Shown here one piece after another: positions 62,019-64,000 of a stretch of 64,000 nt of DNA (the first letter of the stretch is position 1; each line of letters begins with the position of its first letter). Under the pieces are notes generated by a model, which worked only from the letters and a program-made list of their open reading frames with translations, had not been told where the DNA came from and ran no database searches. The stretch is from Bacteroides sedimenti (lineage in GTDB: Bacteria > Bacteroidota > Bacteroidia > Bacteroidales > Bacteroidaceae): the NCBI RefSeq assembly GCF_040365225.1, contig NZ_AP028055.1:1302001-1366000 (forward strand), written 5' to 3'. The position numbers and the translations under genes were made by a program.

Positions 62019-62240
62019 TTATTTATCAAGCTCCCGATACTTTATCTCGTCACGCAACCAATATGAAAGGCTACTTCCCACCCATAAACCAAGAAAGAAG
62101 AATAATACAATAAAACAATAGGCATTCAACTTCACATCGATCAGAAAGAGTGCCAAAAGTACTGCCACATACCCCCAGAATCCCCAGGTGATAATTGACC
62201 TCAGGTTAACATACAGGCTATATAATATCTTATTTATCAT
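62019..62240 (-). CDS. Small two-helix membrane protein
   Basis: 73 residues with two hydrophobic helices (about 17-35 and 39-60) and a charged C-terminus (LRDEIKYRELDK). Its stop lies 1 bp from the ansA stop on the opposite strand. No family is recognised and no promoter box was found. The composition and convergent packing support a real gene. Function unknown. Confidence 0.55.
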   Translation of the reverse strand: MINKILYSLYVNLRSIITWGFWGYVAVLLALFLIDVKLNAYCFIVLFFFLGLWVGSSLSYWLRDEIKYRELDK

Positions 62241-62375
62241 TTTTTCAGATATAAAAGGGTGAATAATCTTATAATAGATATGGCAAAATTAAATAAATAA
62301 TTCATAATACCCTCTATTTATTTCATCAGAACCGTTTCTTACTCATCAAAAAGCGCTCTAAAAAATCGTTTTAAT

Positions 62376-62412
62376 AAAAAAGAGCAGCCGTTATTGAACA
62401 GACTACTCTTTT
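62376..62412 (-). terminator. Rho-independent terminator of ndh
   Basis: On the minus strand AAAAGAGTAG pairs with CTGCTCTTTT, with one mismatch, and is followed by a T run. It lies 25 bp after the ndh stop. Confidence 0.8.
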
Positions 62413-62437
62413 AAATATTTTTTGGAGATTGTTATAA

Positions 62438-63736
62438 TCAATCCTCTTCATCATCCACAGTGATGTGTTTTTTAGCCGACATGATCAAGCGGATGTGATT
62501 ATCGTATGTCAGATAACTCCATACCCAGTTAATTAACACTACCAGTTTGTTTCTGATTCCCAGAATTGAACGTAAGTGAACCACCAACCAGATAATCCAT
62601 GCAAACCAACCATGTGTATTTATGTTGGCAAAATCCGCAACCGCCTTGTTTCTACCAATTGTAGCAAGAGAACCCAAATTACGGTAATGGAATGGTTCAA
62701 GTTTTTCGCCATTTTCCAGTTTCTTAAGATTTGATGCTAGCAAGACTCCTTGTTGTATTGCAACCTGTGCCAACTGAGGATGACCGTTAGGGTAATCTTT
62801 CTCTGTTTGATAACAAATATCGCCAATAGCAAAAACATTTTCAGTACCTTTTACACGATTGAACTCATCAACCATGATTCTACCTCCTCTGTTTAATTGT
62901 TCAGGTTTCACGTGATTGAACGCAGTAGCTCTTACACCACTCACCCAGATAAATGTCTGAGTCGGAATTTCCTGCCCATTATCTAGAACCACCTTATTAT
63001 CCTTGTAATCAAGAACTTTTGTATTCATCAACACATTAATACCCATTCCTCTGAGGAATTTCTCAGAACTGGCAGATGAATGAGGTGACATTGCTCCCAA
63101 TAGTTTAGAAGAAGCTTCAATAAGGTATACATTGATTTTGCTTACATCCAGATCCGGATAATCTCCCGGAATAACAAAACGCTTCATTTCAGAAAGAACA
63201 CCTGAGATTTCAACACCCGTCGCACCTCCGCCAACAATCACAATATTCATTAGTTCTTGCTTTTGTACTGGGTCCTCACAAGTAACTGCTTTTTCGAGAT
63301 TTGACAACACTATATTACGCATTGTCATTGCCTCTTCTACAGTCTTCATTGGAAGAGCAGCTTCTTCGATATTGGCGTTACCAAAATAATTTGTAACCGT
63401 ACCGGCAGCAAGAATCAAATAATCATAACGAAGTTTACCAATTGAAGTTGAAACCGTATTCTTCTCGGCTCTGAAACCTGTTACATTGGCCCAACGGAAA
63501 TAGAAATCTTCCCTTTTACGGAAAATCTTACGAAAAGGAAAAGAGATGGAACTTGGTTCCAACCCTGCTGAAGCTACCTGATAAATTAAAGGAAGAAATT
63601 GATGATAGTTATTCTTATCTACCAGAACTACCTGGAAACCACTACCTTTTAACTGATTTGCCAATTTCAGGCCACCAAAACCTCCTCCTACAATTACAAC
63701 ACGCTTCTTGTCTGTTTCAGGAACATTAAAACTCAT
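62438..63736 (-). CDS. ndh: Type II NADH dehydrogenase (NDH-2 family)
   Basis: 432 residues. FAD-binding VVIVGGGFGGLKLAN (about 13-27), NADH-binding IVIVGGGATGVEISG (about 165-179), and FAIGDI near 305 (FAD ribityl contact) are intact. The C-terminal amphipathic region (RSILGIRNKLVVLINWVWSYLTYDNHIRLI) anchors it to the inner membrane. It passes electrons from NADH to quinone without pumping protons. It has a promoter at 63815 on the minus strand. Confidence 0.92.
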   Translation of the reverse strand: MSFNVPETDKKRVVIVGGGFGGLKLANQLKGSGFQVVLVDKNNYHQFLPLIYQVASAGLEPSSISFPFRKIFRKREDFYFRWANVTGFRAEKNTVSTSIGKLRYDYLILAAGTVTNYFGNANIEEAALPMKTVEEAMTMRNIVLSNLEKAVTCEDPVQKQELMNIVIVGGGATGVEISGVLSEMKRFVIPGDYPDLDVSKINVYLIEASSKLLGAMSPHSSASSEKFLRGMGINVLMNTKVLDYKDNKVVLDNGQEIPTQTFIWVSGVRATAFNHVKPEQLNRGGRIMVDEFNRVKGTENVFAIGDICYQTEKDYPNGHPQLAQVAIQQGVLLASNLKKLENGEKLEPFHYRNLGSLATIGRNKAVADFANINTHGWFAWIIWLVVHLRSILGIRNKLVVLINWVWSYLTYDNHIRLIMSAKKHITVDDEED

Positions 63737-63814
63737 ACCTAACCTATTTATTTATTTTAAAACAATTCCCCCTTAAAGAATGTTTTAAAGCACGATCGAC
63801 ATCGTAATTCTTCG

Positions 63815-63844
63815 CAAAAGTACAATAAAACGGTTAAATAACAA
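63815..63844 (-). promoter_or_regulatory. ndh promoter
   Basis: On the minus strand TACTTTTG (63815-63822) is a full -7 box, with a partial -33 box TTG (63842-63844) 19 bp upstream. The leader is about 70 nt. Confidence 0.6.
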
Positions 63845-64000
63845 TACTTAGTTGCCCCATATTTATATAAAAAATTTAAGAATCAATATTAATGAAATAA
63901 AAATACAAGACTTTGACATTAAAATGTAAATCAATATAAAAAGAGCTTCATATATTTATTCAATTTAAATCTATTAAAATAGTGCAAAATCAAACTATTG

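Overview
The window looks like chromosome of a Bacteroides species or a close relative. The evidence is the AT-rich intergenic DNA, the lack of Shine-Dalgarno sequences, many promoters with the Bacteroides -7 box TAnnTTTG (the trp promoter is an exact TTTG-N19-TAnnTTTG), a type III glutamine synthetase, a DUF4301 protein, TonB/beta-barrel outer-membrane proteins, FISUMP domains and BspA-like leucine-rich repeats. No rRNA, tRNA, CRISPR array or intact insertion sequence was seen.

Layout. 1-0.9 kb: end of a glutamine synthetase gene. 0.9-4.6 kb: a minus-strand thiamine operon (TonB receptor, PnuC-type transporter, thiamine pyrophosphokinase) behind a TPP riboswitch. 4.7-11.2 kb: secreted and envelope proteins, including a 14-cysteine lysine-rich protein, an outer-membrane beta-barrel, a DUF6515-like and a PepSY-like protein. 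12-25.8 kb: a GH20 hexosaminidase, an SDR-type oxidoreductase, DUF4301, a RelA/SpoT homologue whose hydrolase site looks dead, diacylglycerol kinase, a GH95 fucosidase, a DedA protein, and a membrane-GT/GT2 fusion. 26-32.7 kb: an RND efflux operon (TolC-like, adaptor, pump, PII-like) next to a Crp/Fnr regulator. 32.8-40.9 kb: DNA polymerase IV, a methyltransferase, a ferredoxin-nitroreductase, an AbiL-like (RloA/RloB) defence pair, Pcm, a stomatin-like protein and a flavodoxin-ferredoxin. 41-46 kb: a PHP phosphatase and small envelope proteins. 46-51.5 kb: a decayed acyltransferase, a large FISUMP-M60-FISUMP metallopeptidase and a thioredoxin-fold lipid/periplasmic protein. 51.5-53.2 kb: a gene-poor, repeat-rich stretch. 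54.2-60.9 kb: a complete tryptophan operon trpBEGDCFA with a Trp-Trp leader peptide and an attenuator terminator. 61-64 kb: asparaginase, a small membrane protein and NDH-2.

The genes fit a gut-type life. GH20, GH95 and the M60-like peptidase would act on mucin-type glycoproteins. Thiamine uptake and Trp synthesis are each controlled by an RNA leader. RelA handles starvation. The RND pump and the AbiL-like pair protect against toxic compounds and phage.

The least explained material is between genes. Two loci (35.5 kb and 52.7 kb) carry the same ~47-bp conserved block, followed by a GTAAACC block and then a three-unit array with a 21-bp period. A third locus (11.66-11.79 kb) has a 22-bp-period array of palindromes. 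Two intergenic regions look like unannotated structured RNA genes (50.3-50.5 kb and 52.4-52.6 kb).
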